The notes under the pieces were generated by a model. That model searched no databases and was not told the DNA's origin. It worked only from the letters and a program-made list of their open reading frames with translations. Of a stretch of 64,000 bases of DNA, positions 55,200 through 64,000 are shown one piece after another; position 1 is the first letter of the stretch, and the number at the start of each line of letters is the position of its first letter. Source of the stretch: Deltaproteobacteria bacterium ADurb.Bin207 (GTDB taxonomy: Bacteria > Myxococcota_A > Polyangia > Polyangiales > Polyangiaceae). The stretch is from positions 1 through 64,000 of the forward strand of contig MWCO01000002.1 in the NCBI GenBank assembly GCA_002070115.1, written 5' to 3'. The position numbers were made by a program, and so were the translations under genes.

Positions 55200-57101
55200 T
55201 CAAGTATCACAGGCGAATTCGACCATGCGCAATACGCCCTCGTGTTTCGTCGTCTTGATTTCCAGGGACACCGTGGGCGTTTTGGTCGAAAACGACGTGG
55301 GCGCGTTCGGTCGTGCAACATGAGCGCTGGAATCGGTTCGAACCGTCAGCTCCACAGTGTCCGTCGCATCGATCTCGACCTCGCACCGCGATCCCTCGAG
55401 TGACAATTTGCGATAAATGGCTTTGGCACCTTTCGCCAGGATGAGTTGCATCTGTCCCCCTTGATCAAGCGTAACTCGAGCCGATTGCGAAGTGGCAAGA
55501 AGCCAAAGGGGCAGGTTAAGGTGCCCGTCTTCCCATCGTGGTGCAAGCGGACCACCGATATGACGCAGGAAGGCGACACCTTCGACGGACTCCGTCGGCG
55601 TACGATAATAGAAGGGCTGGTATTCTTGCTGCCAGACCGGAAGAGCCACCATTTCTTTTCCGGAGCGAAAGAACGGAGTCAAAGAGCCGTAAGGCAGACG
55701 GAAAACAACGATGTCGGGTCGCCGTTCGAGCACATACGCACCGTTCCCTAACTCGTGGCCGACTTGTTCCTTGCCAGTCAGCTCTGGCGGATGCGTAGCG
55801 AGAAATCGGTCGTTGAGTCCGAGCATATCCAGGGATCGAAGCTTGGAAAAGTACGGCAGGGAGCCGGCCGGATCCACGGCGACCAACGGGTCTTTGGGCC
55901 CGAAAGCCGCTTGAAAAAACAAACCAATGGGCCGTCCCGTCCAATACCAATGCGCATTGTTGGCATCGGCAACCGCCCAATCATCACGCTGAATCCACAG
56001 CAACAGAGCAGGCGTCGCGAACGTCAAGTACCACGCCACCAGGGCCGCCCCTCTCACGGAGACGAGATACCGAACCGCCTCCGCGGCGATGGCGATGAAC
56101 AGGAACAAGGCCGGAACCCAATGCCGACGTTGCGGCATGAAGTCTCCACCGATGAACAGGACATACGTAAGCCACACCAACAGGCTCGGGATCACCAGAA
56201 CGACGCGTCGACGCGTGTGCGGCGAGCACAACGCCACCACGATTGCCAACCCAAACAACAGCAACAAGGGTGACCATATTGCGTGGTCGCGGGAAATATA
56301 CTTCCACCCGTCTTCCAGCCGAGATCCTGGAACCAGCAGCTTGAACGAGGTATTGGGAACCCACGCACCGTAATAGAGGCGTCGAAATACGGATAGAGCA
56401 GCAAACGATGCTGTGCTCATCGCTCCCGCTACCACGGCGTTTTTCCACACGAGTCGGCGATTTCCCCGCGCCAACACCAGTCCCAAACAGAACGAAGCCG
56501 TAAACAGAGTGCCATCCGGTCTCGTCAACGAGAGGCAAGAAAGCACAATGCCAAGTCCAAGGCCGAACCGAAGGTCTCGTCCTTCTCGCGCGATGATTTC
56601 GTATCCAAGGGCAATGGCCACACCAAGGCCAGCCGTGATAAGCGATACTTCGAGCCCCCCCGCGGCCCAAGCGGCAATCGGTCCCATCGACGCCATGGCC
56701 AGGGCCACCATCCATATCCCCGCGGAATCCCTCCATCGCTGCCCCCGGGCCGCCCAAACCACCGATCCCATGGCCACGGTCATAAGCAAAAATCCGAGGA
56801 CCCGTGAGGGAACGATCAAATCATCGAACACCAAACCGAGCGCCGCAATCATCACGACCCAAAGAAAATTCGTACACCCCTCCACACGTTCGCCATCCGT
56901 CCACGTCAGTCCAAGACCGTCCCGCAGACGGTCCGCGTAACGAAGGGAAATGAAAGCATCATCAAAAAAAAATTTCGGATAGCGCGCGCTATTTATCCCA
57001 AGCAGCACTACCCCGAGCACAAGGGCCGCAATGACCGGCCACGGCACATGGTGCAGTTTCTGCTTCACACTCAACCACCCGAAACGAATTCGCGAAGCCA
57101 T
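55200..57101 (-). CDS. GT-C polytopic glycosyltransferase, AftB-like
   Basis: The ATG at 57101 (MASRIRFGW) is preferred to a TTG 12 nt upstream. About ten transmembrane helices span residues 15-385, followed by a soluble domain of 240 residues. The first loop has FFDDAFISLRYADRLRDG and LTWTDGERVEGCTNFLW. This DDAFIS...G-E-VEG-TNFLW pattern is that of AftB-like arabinofuranosyl/mannosyl transferases that use lipid-phosphate sugar donors. FIGGDFMPQRRHWVPA is a further typical loop. It probably modifies an envelope glycan or glycoprotein on the outer face of the inner membrane. The exact sugar is unknown. Confidence 0.85.
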   Translation of the reverse strand: MASRIRFGWLSVKQKLHHVPWPVIAALVLGVVLLGINSARYPKFFFDDAFISLRYADRLRDGLGLTWTDGERVEGCTNFLWVVMIAALGLVFDDLIVPSRVLGFLLMTVAMGSVVWAARGQRWRDSAGIWMVALAMASMGPIAAWAAGGLEVSLITAGLGVAIALGYEIIAREGRDLRFGLGLGIVLSCLSLTRPDGTLFTASFCLGLVLARGNRRLVWKNAVVAGAMSTASFAALSVFRRLYYGAWVPNTSFKLLVPGSRLEDGWKYISRDHAIWSPLLLLFGLAIVVALCSPHTRRRVVLVIPSLLVWLTYVLFIGGDFMPQRRHWVPALFLFIAIAAEAVRYLVSVRGAALVAWYLTFATPALLLWIQRDDWAVADANNAHWYWTGRPIGLFFQAAFGPKDPLVAVDPAGSLPYFSKLRSLDMLGLNDRFLATHPPELTGKEQVGHELGNGAYVLERRPDIVVFRLPYGSLTPFFRSGKEMVALPVWQQEYQPFYYRTPTESVEGVAFLRHIGGPLAPRWEDGHLNLPLWLLATSQSARVTLDQGGQMQLILAKGAKAIYRKLSLEGSRCEVEIDATDTVELTVRTDSSAHVARPNAPTSFSTKTPTVSLEIKTTKHEGVLRMVEFACDT

Positions 57102-57165
57102 GATGAATATCAAGGGGCGATGCGCCTATCCAGAAAGACGCGCCACCAAGCAAGCAAGAACTCCC

Positions 57166-58086
57166 TTAGCAACACTGCTCCAAAGATGACAACCGTTCCA
57201 GCAGCATGGCCTCCACATCGTCCATCGCCCGCCGCAGTTTTTCTTCCATGGACTTTCCAACGGTTTCACGCGCCGATGAACTCGATACCCCCTCCGGAAG
57301 CGTCATACGCGCGGCATGTACCTCCGAAAGGAGCGTTCCCATCAATTGGTCACCCGCTCCCGTCGTATCTCGCACATCGATCGTGCGCAACGGTCTCAAT
57401 CGTATTGTGTGTGTCGTGTCATACCACTGCAGGCCTTCGGCTCCCATCGTGACCACAAGATGCTCGACACGTCGTTGTCGCATCCACTCGAACACTTGTT
57501 TTTCCCTGGGTTCCTGGGTTCCCACGAGCGCTTCCAATTCTTGTTCGGTGGGTGTGATCAAAAACACATCATGCAATGCCTTTCGCGAACGCGCGGCTTT
57601 GTCTACAGAAACGGGCTCAAAAACGATCCAGGCTCCGCGCCGCGCCACCGCATCCACAAGATAAGCAATGGTGTCCGGTACGAGATTGGCATCGATCACC
57701 ACGATATCTTGCGGGCATACGGCTCGTATCACTGTCTCCAGCCAGCCCGGATCCATAGCCTCCTCGAATGTGGATGCATCCGTGACGCCATAAAGCAAAC
57801 GCCCTCTTTGCATGAGGGCAAGATACATACCCACGTCCCGGTTCGGCATGACACGAACCATGATTTGATCGGCATAAGCTTCGAGCGCTTCTTTTGCATA
57901 GTGGGAGAAAGGTCCATCGCCCAATGCCGTGATGAATCGCCGGGGCGCAGAACCAAGCGCTCGAAAAATGTTGAAGCCCACCCCTCCCATCGCCGTTCGG
58001 ACGGTAGCGATACAAGACGTCCCGGGCGTAAACGCATCGTGACACGCAATGGCGTCAACCAATACGGCACCAAAAACATGAATCAT
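57166..58086 (-). CDS. PfkB-family carbohydrate kinase
   Basis: It has a ribokinase-like fold with MGGVGFNIFRAL near the N-terminus (PfkB signature 1 position) and DTTGAGDQLMGTLLSEV as signature 2, with the catalytic base Asp in GAGD. The substrate could be a sugar or nucleoside such as pseudouridine. IDVRDTTGAGD and the size (about 306 residues) fit the PsuK/PfkB group but do not decide it. The C-terminal 40 residues extend beyond the usual end with charged helices. No strong ribosome-binding site was seen. The WD40 gene ends 32 bp upstream on the same strand, so an operon is likely. Confidence 0.85.
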   Translation of the reverse strand: MIHVFGAVLVDAIACHDAFTPGTSCIATVRTAMGGVGFNIFRALGSAPRRFITALGDGPFSHYAKEALEAYADQIMVRVMPNRDVGMYLALMQRGRLLYGVTDASTFEEAMDPGWLETVIRAVCPQDIVVIDANLVPDTIAYLVDAVARRGAWIVFEPVSVDKAARSRKALHDVFLITPTEQELEALVGTQEPREKQVFEWMRQRRVEHLVVTMGAEGLQWYDTTHTIRLRPLRTIDVRDTTGAGDQLMGTLLSEVHAARMTLPEGVSSSSARETVGKSMEEKLRRAMDDVEAMLLERLSSLEQCC

Positions 58087-58117
58087 GAGGAGTCCAGACA
58101 ACCAAAGCCGTTGTTGC

Positions 58118-60571
58118 TCAGCTTTCTTTTCTCAGGATCGTCACGCTAACACGAGGGCTCTTGACACGCCCCTGAATATTGACCGCTTCCGCTTCGAGTA
58201 CGTTGTCGCCCACGACCAAGGGGACACGATAGACAACAATTTCGGAAAGCCCTTTCACGCTCCGCTTATCCTCTGATTGCGCCGAACTATCCTTAATAAG
58301 CTCACCATTGACGTACAATCGTATGGCCGCAATACCGCCTCCGCGACTTTTCGCCTGAACGCTAACCTCGACCGTATCCGAGGCCACCTGCTTGGGCAGC
58401 GGATCGACAAACTCCACCGATGGAGGAAGACCAATCCCATGCTCGGACTCCATCGGAACCGAGATGGGACGCCCCTCCGAAAAGGCAACTCCCAACCCGT
58501 CGTGGAAGAAAGACTCACTGAGTTGCTCTGCACTGAGCAACTCCGACGTCGCAACATCGTCGCCCACCCGATACAACACTCGTCTTAAAGCCCGAGGATC
58601 CCCTTCAAAAACACCATCCAAGGTATGCGCAAGACCCACTTCTTCGCCATCGACAGCAAACGTGCGCAGCACAAGGGCGTGACTGTCGGATCGGCGATGC
58701 ATGAGTACGGACTCTCCAGCCGCGGCAAGGAATTGACCATTGGGACTGAAAGCCACCGCATCGACGGAACCGGCATGCCCTCGATAGGTTGCCCGCAACC
58801 CACCATCTCCTGAGTCCCACAACTTGACCGTTTGATCCCGCCCCGACGTGGCAATCAGGCTTCCATCGGGGCAAAAGGCCACCGCTCGAATCGAATCACC
58901 GTGCGCGAAGATGGTATCTCGCAACTTGGCAGTGCTCGTTTCCCAAATTCGAAGTGTTTTGTCATCTCCACCAGAAGCAATTCTCACACCATCGGGACTT
59001 ACCGCCACGGCACGCACCGCCGACTCATGCCCTTTCAACCATGTTCGCAATCCGCGTCGTCGAATATCCCAAATGGCGAGAGACGCATCCTCCGAGGCCG
59101 TCACCGCCACGGAGGAATCTGGCGCAAACGCAAGGGCCACCACCGGTCCTCGATGGCCCCGCCATTGGTTCAATAGCTTTCCCGTGGCGGCATCCCACAT
59201 GCGAACGGTCTTATCCTCACTTCCCGCAAGCAAAACCGTCCCATCCGGAGACCAGCCGACACATCGAACGGGCTCTTCCGACACGGAAAGGGTTCGCAAA
59301 ACAGAACGGGTTGCCACATCCCATACCTTGACAACCCCCTCATCCCCCGCGGTCGCCAAATATTTTCCCGAGGGATCGAAGGCGACCGCCCAAGTTGCAA
59401 AGGCATCCGATGCTAAAGACGCTTGGATTTGCCCGGACTTGAAGTTCCAAAGCGTTACGGTGTTTTTTTGGCCAGCCGTCGCCAACAATTCGCCCTGGGG
59501 TTGGAACTGCACCGACGAAAGGTACCGAACTTGACCAGGTAGCGTCGTTCGAAGATCCCACACGTTCGTATCCCACAGCAGAATCGAACGGTCGAATCCC
59601 GACGATGCAAGCAGATTACCCTCGGAAGAAAAGCTCACGGTTTTGACGTGATCGGTATGTCGATTCAACGTTCGAACGAGATGTCCGTCGATGACACGCC
59701 ATATCCGGATAGTCTTGTCACCACTGCCTGAGGCAATCCTCAAGCCGTCTGGACTAAACGCCACAGACCATACGGGCCAAGTATGTCCCAAAAAAGACCG
59801 GATGATCTTCGCTTCCGCGTAGTTCCACAAATGAATCGCCTTGTCCGCACCACCGGAGAGCAACATACGACCATCGGGACTGAACGCCAATGCCTCGACC
59901 CAATCCTCGTGACCACGATATTCACGCTGAAATTCTCCGCTGATCGCATCCCAACGCTTGATGCTCTTGCCCACCGTTGCGATGATCGAAGCGGAATCAC
60001 GAGAGAACAACACCTTCGCGATTCGTTCTTTTCCGGCTTCAATCGTCCAACGAACCGCATAGGTTTTTGCATCCCAAAGTCGAATTGTCCCGTCTTCCCC
60101 TGCTGATGCCATGCTTGCCCCATCCGGGCTCACATCCACCGATACAATCGCCCCTTTATGTCCGTATAGGGTCTTGAGTTCCTCCGCCGTGCGCACGTCC
60201 CAAACGCGCAGCGTTTCATCAGCGCTCGCAGACGCTAGAAACAGTCCTGCAGGATGCCAGGCCACTGCATTCACAGGCCCTTTGTGGCCATGAAGCGTGG
60301 CTCGTAACGCGCCACTCGTCGCATCCCAAAGTTTGACCGTTTGATCGACACTCGAGGAGGCAATGAGTCGGCTGCTTGGATTGAACGCGAGATCCGTCAC
60401 CCAATCGCTGTGCCCAGTTTGTAGGACAAACACCGGTCTACCGGCTATCACAGCATTTTGTTGCGAAGGCTGTGAACACAACTGCAACGGGCAAGCTCCC
60501 CCCGAACAGGCCATGATGGACAACGCAATCACCGGCCAGCGAACGCGACCAACGCAACGAGACAAGAGCAT
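58118..60571 (-). CDS. WD40-repeat lipoprotein with two propellers
   Basis: The start at 60571 gives a signal peptide ending LSIMACSG. Thirteen clear WD40 units follow, ending in WD/WN/WE pairs such as KLWDATSG, RVWDVRTAE, RIWRVIDG, KVWDVATR and RIWETSTA, plus a degenerate fourteenth. Two seven-bladed propellers fit this number. The last 150 residues include a beta-sandwich (EVSVQAKSRGGGIAAIRLYV) like a bacterial Ig-type domain. Propellers of this type are interaction platforms. An exported, lipidated double propeller is unusual, and its partner is unknown. It lies 32 bp upstream of the PfkB gene start. Confidence 0.9.
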   Translation of the reverse strand: MLLSRCVGRVRWPVIALSIMACSGGACPLQLCSQPSQQNAVIAGRPVFVLQTGHSDWVTDLAFNPSSRLIASSSVDQTVKLWDATSGALRATLHGHKGPVNAVAWHPAGLFLASASADETLRVWDVRTAEELKTLYGHKGAIVSVDVSPDGASMASAGEDGTIRLWDAKTYAVRWTIEAGKERIAKVLFSRDSASIIATVGKSIKRWDAISGEFQREYRGHEDWVEALAFSPDGRMLLSGGADKAIHLWNYAEAKIIRSFLGHTWPVWSVAFSPDGLRIASGSGDKTIRIWRVIDGHLVRTLNRHTDHVKTVSFSSEGNLLASSGFDRSILLWDTNVWDLRTTLPGQVRYLSSVQFQPQGELLATAGQKNTVTLWNFKSGQIQASLASDAFATWAVAFDPSGKYLATAGDEGVVKVWDVATRSVLRTLSVSEEPVRCVGWSPDGTVLLAGSEDKTVRMWDAATGKLLNQWRGHRGPVVALAFAPDSSVAVTASEDASLAIWDIRRRGLRTWLKGHESAVRAVAVSPDGVRIASGGDDKTLRIWETSTAKLRDTIFAHGDSIRAVAFCPDGSLIATSGRDQTVKLWDSGDGGLRATYRGHAGSVDAVAFSPNGQFLAAAGESVLMHRRSDSHALVLRTFAVDGEEVGLAHTLDGVFEGDPRALRRVLYRVGDDVATSELLSAEQLSESFFHDGLGVAFSEGRPISVPMESEHGIGLPPSVEFVDPLPKQVASDTVEVSVQAKSRGGGIAAIRLYVNGELIKDSSAQSEDKRSVKGLSEIVVYRVPLVVGDNVLEAEAVNIQGRVKSPRVSVTILRKES

Positions 60572-60766
60572 GAAACGAGTCTTTCCATGCTCGATTATCC
60601 TTCGCACACGTACAGAAGCAAGCTCCGCAGACACCCAAGGCAATCGAAATCACCCGTTCGTCTCTGCTTCGTCAACGCAGGACTACAGGAACGGCAAGCT
60701 TGACCGTCACCAATGAGTCACCAGAACACACCCCGCCACGTGTCGGTCATCATCGCCTTTCATGGC

Positions 60767-60934
60767 TCAACGAATCCCTCCGGACAACAAAAAACCCATT
60801 ACCGCACCATAGACAGTCGATATCCATGGGTTTGCCGTAATGGGGCATGCCCCCGTCCGACAGCCAACGAGTTTGTGGTAGGCGAAGCCCGCAAGGGCAC
60901 CCAACGCAACGAAAACAACAAGCTTGACGGTCAT
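60767..60934 (-). CDS. DUF6132-type small membrane protein
   Basis: The ATG at 60934 gives a 55-residue protein. It reads MTVKLVVFVALGALAGFAYH, then KLVGCRTGACPITANPW and ISTVYGAVMGFLL. Two short transmembrane segments flank a C-x5-C loop with the conserved CPIT-NP sequence. I recall this arrangement as DUF6132, often found near thioredoxin or rhodanese genes. The Cys pair suggests redox or metal handling. The longer frame from 61039 adds 35 residues without family character. Confidence 0.75.
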   Translation of the reverse strand: MTVKLVVFVALGALAGFAYHKLVGCRTGACPITANPWISTVYGAVMGFLLSGGIR

Positions 60935-61078
60935 TTTCCAACGAGGAGTCAGGGTGGCAGGCAACGATAGGGCCGCCGAAGACGACGCTCGTTCTCGGTC
61001 CCGACCGCGCGCACCGAACCACCGGGTGGGAGACAACATAATGCGGTTAGAGTCGGTAACAGCTCGTTGGATTCATAA

Positions 61079-61438
61079 TCATGATCCCGCAATGAGATCA
61101 TGCACGCGTCGATCGACCTCGACCGTCGATACTCCCGCTGCCTCACACACCGCGTGCAAATAGACCTTTTCTTCGTCAGCGTATTTGCGGTCCACGGCTG
61201 CTGCTTGCACCAACAGCTCCAGGGCTTCCTTCTGCACGTCGGCTCCCAATGCCCGGAATTCGTCCGCGGCCTCTTTGGTATCCATGATCGGAAATAAAGC
61301 GTCGCGCTCCTCTGTCGAAAGCTCAAATTGAGCAAGCATACGATCGATGAACAAATCTTCACTTTCATCGAGTTCGTCGTCCACCACCACGATTCCTGCA
61401 ATCAAACGACAAACCCTGCGGCGGGTATCCTCGTCCAT
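61079..61438 (-). CDS. TerB-like tellurite-resistance fold protein
   Basis: The ATG at 61438 follows tggaggcatc, so the 25 upstream residues of the longest frame are dropped. The 119-residue helical protein has CRLIAGIVVVDDELDESEDL, then AVDRKYADEEKVYLHAVCEA. These are the two acidic helix-loop segments (A-x-D-G/E-x-x-x-x-E-x) typical of TerB-like domains. A metal- or membrane-stress role is commonly proposed for the fold. No other ter gene is nearby. Confidence 0.78.
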   Translation of the reverse strand: MDEDTRRRVCRLIAGIVVVDDELDESEDLFIDRMLAQFELSTEERDALFPIMDTKEAADEFRALGADVQKEALELLVQAAAVDRKYADEEKVYLHAVCEAAGVSTVEVDRRVHDLIAGS

Positions 61439-61552
61439 GATGCCTCCATGATCACACAAGCGAAGGGATCCATAGCCCCGAAAGGCCAGATATCGAAACG
61501 AATGGGCAGTCACCCAAGGCCCTAGTGTACTTCGGAAAGGATGGTCACGTCT

Positions 61553-63586
61553 TCATCCATCCTGTTGCGTCAGAAGACCAATCTGATCAAGGTCTGAAAT
61601 ATTTCCCGTTAGGATGAGCACGTCATCGGCGCGTAATTCGAGGTTGGGCCGGACGTGAACGGCCACAAAGGCACCCGTATTCGTTGCGCGACGAATTCCA
61701 ACACATACCACACCGAACCGTTTTCCCAAATCCACCTCTCGCAAGGTCTTGCCGACGAATGCTGGAGGTACGGGAAGGGCTACTACGTCATGTCGCAAAG
61801 GTCTTGTCGAGGGATCCCCTCCGGACATCGGTGCCCAATCGCTGAAGTACAAATCGTTCTGCAAAAGGTCATGCGCACAAAAATCCATGAGATCCGAACG
61901 CCAAACCAAACCGACCAATTGTGATTGCTCGGACACCACGGGCAGCGCCGGCGCGTCGTGACCCATAAACTGCACAATCGCTTGCGCCACCGAATCGCCC
62001 TTGTGCAAAACCCCCGTGTCGATCATCAGGTCCCGCGCCGTTTTTCCTTCCAACGCTTCCCCATCTTTTCGCATCGCGGCACGCGTGGAAATGACCCCCA
62101 TCACGCTAGCCCCATCGGCCACCACGAGCACAGACTGACGAACCGCAGGCAAGCGGTTCACCAGCTCGAAAGCAGACAACGACGCCGGCACCGTGTCTCG
62201 CAACGGATCGATCAACTCCTCGATCGTCGTTGGCGTCAACTCGATCGACGATTGCACCGGACCTTGCGCTGGAAGCCCTGGACGATGGCCGGAAACCGGC
62301 TCATCACGAATCGTCGCCGACATGATCGAGGCGGCCACCCCTGCCACCACCCCAGGAACGACAGCGTCGTAACTACGTGTAATTTCAACGATAAATGCCG
62401 CGGCGGTGAGGGGAGCATGCACCACCGCCGACGCCATCGAGACCATCCCAACCGCCGCATACGATGAGGCTGGAGCAAACGTCTGAGGAGCGACACCGTG
62501 AACGGCACGGCCCACCAGCCAACCGAGGCCCCCCCCCACGACAAGCGATGGAGAAAACACCCCACCTACACCCCGACTTCCCAAGGTAAGTGCCGTCGCA
62601 GTGAGTTTTGCCACCAATACCGCGACGACGAACGAAATCGTTACAGAATTGGACAATAGACCCGACAGCGCGGGATAGCCCACCCCCACGGCCTGAGGAA
62701 CCATCAGAACGACGCCACCCACCATCAACCCGCCCAAAACCGACGGCCACACCCCAGCGCATCGATCCCTCATCGATACCAACCATTCCGTTGCTTTGAG
62801 GAGCAGAACGGCCAATGCGCCGCATCCTGTCCCCACGACAGCATGAATCACAAGGTCGAGCGGACTTTGCAACACGAACGGTGGCGCGGAAAATGGCGCA
62901 TCGAGTCCTGCGCCCCATCGTGACAACCCCAACGAAACCCCCGCGGCAAGCAACAAATACGCAAGGCGCCGAATCGCGTACACCCCCAACACCACCTCCG
63001 CGGCAAAAACGACAGCCGCAAAAGGTGTATGGAAAATTCCCGCGATACTCGCGGAAACACCGCAAGCTATGAGCAGTTGTGCTCGACTATCATCGAGCCC
63101 AAACCGACGCGCAAACCATGAACCAAGCGCGGTGGAGGCTCGCGCCACCGGTCCCTCCGCTCCTACGCTCCCTCCCATCGTCATGGTCACTGCACAAGCC
63201 AGCAAACGAAGCAATGCAGTGGGAACGGCAAGAATCCCCACCGTCGTCAGGAATGACTTGCGCAATTCCTCGACTCCCGGTTCGCCAACCGCCATCGAGA
63301 TACGAGCAATAAGCCCGAGTACGAGCCCGCCCAGGGCCGGAATTGCCAACACCAGAAGCACGAATAGAGGGCGATCCAAGGAACGAAGATACGAAAACGC
63401 CCACCAATTCATGTCGATGAGCAGCCGGACCCCCAAAGCAAACCCACCACCACAGGCCCCCACGATGATGGCAGCCCACAACAACAACAAGCGTTCGTTG
63501 CGGAAGAGACGGTCCGTAACGGTATTGTGAATCAACAATTCGGGGCGAGACTCTCTCCAAGGCCGAGGGCGCGTCGAAGGTTGCAT
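61553..63586 (-). CDS. ClC chloride channel/antiporter with CBS and RCK_C domains
   Basis: The ATG at 63586 is preferred over the GTG at 63601, with a G-rich site about 8 nt upstream. About 420 residues form a ClC transporter. GGSVGAEGPVARAST carries the gating Glu in the GxEGP position. GVSASIAGIFHTPFAAVVFA and GSRGVGGVFSPSLVVGGGLG are the other ion-path motifs. A CBS pair follows (about 470-600: PAVRQSVLVVADGASVMGVI, PALPVVSEQSQLVGLVWRSD). The C-terminus is an RCK_C/TrkA_C-like domain (FVGKTLREVDLGKRFGVVCV, then LRADDVLILTG). CBS and RCK_C suggest nucleotide control. Whether it is a channel or a H+/Cl- antiporter is not clear from the sequence. Confidence 0.92.
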   Translation of the reverse strand: MQPSTRPRPWRESRPELLIHNTVTDRLFRNERLLLLWAAIIVGACGGGFALGVRLLIDMNWWAFSYLRSLDRPLFVLLVLAIPALGGLVLGLIARISMAVGEPGVEELRKSFLTTVGILAVPTALLRLLACAVTMTMGGSVGAEGPVARASTALGSWFARRFGLDDSRAQLLIACGVSASIAGIFHTPFAAVVFAAEVVLGVYAIRRLAYLLLAAGVSLGLSRWGAGLDAPFSAPPFVLQSPLDLVIHAVVGTGCGALAVLLLKATEWLVSMRDRCAGVWPSVLGGLMVGGVVLMVPQAVGVGYPALSGLLSNSVTISFVVAVLVAKLTATALTLGSRGVGGVFSPSLVVGGGLGWLVGRAVHGVAPQTFAPASSYAAVGMVSMASAVVHAPLTAAAFIVEITRSYDAVVPGVVAGVAASIMSATIRDEPVSGHRPGLPAQGPVQSSIELTPTTIEELIDPLRDTVPASLSAFELVNRLPAVRQSVLVVADGASVMGVISTRAAMRKDGEALEGKTARDLMIDTGVLHKGDSVAQAIVQFMGHDAPALPVVSEQSQLVGLVWRSDLMDFCAHDLLQNDLYFSDWAPMSGGDPSTRPLRHDVVALPVPPAFVGKTLREVDLGKRFGVVCVGIRRATNTGAFVAVHVRPNLELRADDVLILTGNISDLDQIGLLTQQDG

Positions 63587-63607
63587 GCCATTGCCCCCCA
63601 CGCGGCG

Positions 63608-64000
63608 CTACTTGACTTTGAACCGCGCCGATGGCTCATCCATTCGGGTACGAAAAGAATCATACCAACGAACCCGCAGGGGATCTTGCAACTCGATGCT
63701 GACCCCCCGTAGTTGTTCGACCCGCTCATGACGTCGCAGCACCAATTCGGCGCTCGCGAACATGGCCTTTTCACGTCCAACCCCATCCACCATCATCTCA
63801 GTTTTGAGCACCTCGCCCCCAGAGCGTCCATAATAGCGCAATGGGAAACGTTCGGGCATACCTGGTCCCGGCCGCTTGAGTTCGAGACGCAGCACTTCGG
63901 CTCCTTTTTCCGATACGACCGCCTTCATTTTCGAGCGCTTGACGGAGATATCGATTCCCGCGTGAAAACTCGGCAATCCCCAATGCTGGGTCGATGCTTC
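63608..64000 (-). CDS. Partial CDS at window edge, possibly acetoacetate-decarboxylase-like
   Basis: The frame is open to the last base of the window, so the N-terminal part is outside. The visible 130 residues begin EASTQHWGLPSFHAGIDISV and end RTRMDEPSARFKVK. The start resembles the WG-P-x-x-A-x-I-D region of acetoacetate-decarboxylase-fold proteins. The rest is beta-rich. The match is weak and no catalytic Lys was identified. It is immediately upstream of the ClC gene on the same strand, so co-transcription is likely. Confidence 0.6.
   Translation of the reverse strand, partial: EASTQHWGLPSFHAGIDISVKRSKMKAVVSEKGAEVLRLELKRPGPGMPERFPLRYYGRSGGEVLKTEMMVDGVGREKAMFASAELVLRRHERVEQLRGVSIELQDPLRVRWYDSFRTRMDEPSARFKVK

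Noticed and set aside
1-64000. tRNA, rRNA, CRISPR arrays, prophage modules
   Set aside because: I looked for T-loop (GTTCGA-type) motifs in gaps, regularly spaced repeats and phage structural genes. Matches were inside coding genes or absent.

Overview
The window looks like chromosomal DNA of a member of the Myxococcota (Polyangia-like delta-proteobacteria), by inference from content. It has a mid-to-high GC bias and many lipoproteins whose lipobox is followed by Gly/Ser/Asp-rich linkers. It also has Ser/Thr kinases plus a PP2C phosphatase, a kinase-sigma54-activator fusion, MopE/FG-GAP surface proteins, a class I HMG-CoA reductase, and a small MLPPFIIEQI-type protein of a kind I remember from this phylum. 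I found no tRNA, rRNA or CRISPR array.

Layout. 1-2.3 kb: the tail of an IS1634-type transposase, a 54-bp imperfect direct repeat, and a zinc-ribbon/membrane gene broken by an in-frame TAG and an A-run frameshift. 2.4-10.1 kb: a 1583-residue regulator (kinase-like, AAA ATPase, TPR, GAF, sigma54 AAA+, Fis HTH) faces three genes for secreted cysteine-rich lipoproteins. The first two of these genes each have a -24/-12 (sigma54) promoter-like sequence. About 50-100 bp upstream of each lies the same arrangement of TGTACCA and tandem TGGTACA sites. I read this as a small regulon controlled by the adjacent regulator, and it is the most interesting feature of the window.

10.4-23 kb: a small AT-rich gene with a near-consensus sigma70 promoter, an outer-membrane-type protein, a 2Fe-2S ferredoxin, a VWA lipoprotein with a membrane partner, an inosine-guanosine kinase (gsk) that closely resembles the enterobacterial enzyme, several lipoproteins and a GT39-like glycosyltransferase. 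23.7-33 kb: a metabolic neighbourhood with a PEP-synthase/rifampin-phosphotransferase-like enzyme, a GNAT-like protein, a fusion of class I HMG-CoA reductase to an APH-type kinase, a DUF116 membrane protein and an MFS transporter.

33-48.9 kb: lipoproteins, a free-standing B3/4 tRNA-binding-domain protein, an SDR, a large FG-GAP/MopE/UnbV lipoprotein, a hybrid histidine kinase, a tandem hot-dog MaoC-type protein, a Ser/Thr kinase, a site-2 protease homologue, a ferritin-like protein, a TetR regulator, and VWA and TPR proteins. 49-64 kb: a Nif3-like protein, a PP2C phosphatase with a zinc-ribbon tail, HrpA helicase, a GT-C membrane glycosyltransferase, a PfkB kinase, a double WD40-propeller lipoprotein, small DUF6132 and TerB-like genes, and a ClC-CBS-RCK_C channel or antiporter followed by a gene cut by the window edge.

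All family names come from reading motifs and from memory; no database search was possible. Starts were moved from the longest ORF to an internal start where a ribosome-binding site or signal peptide supported it.
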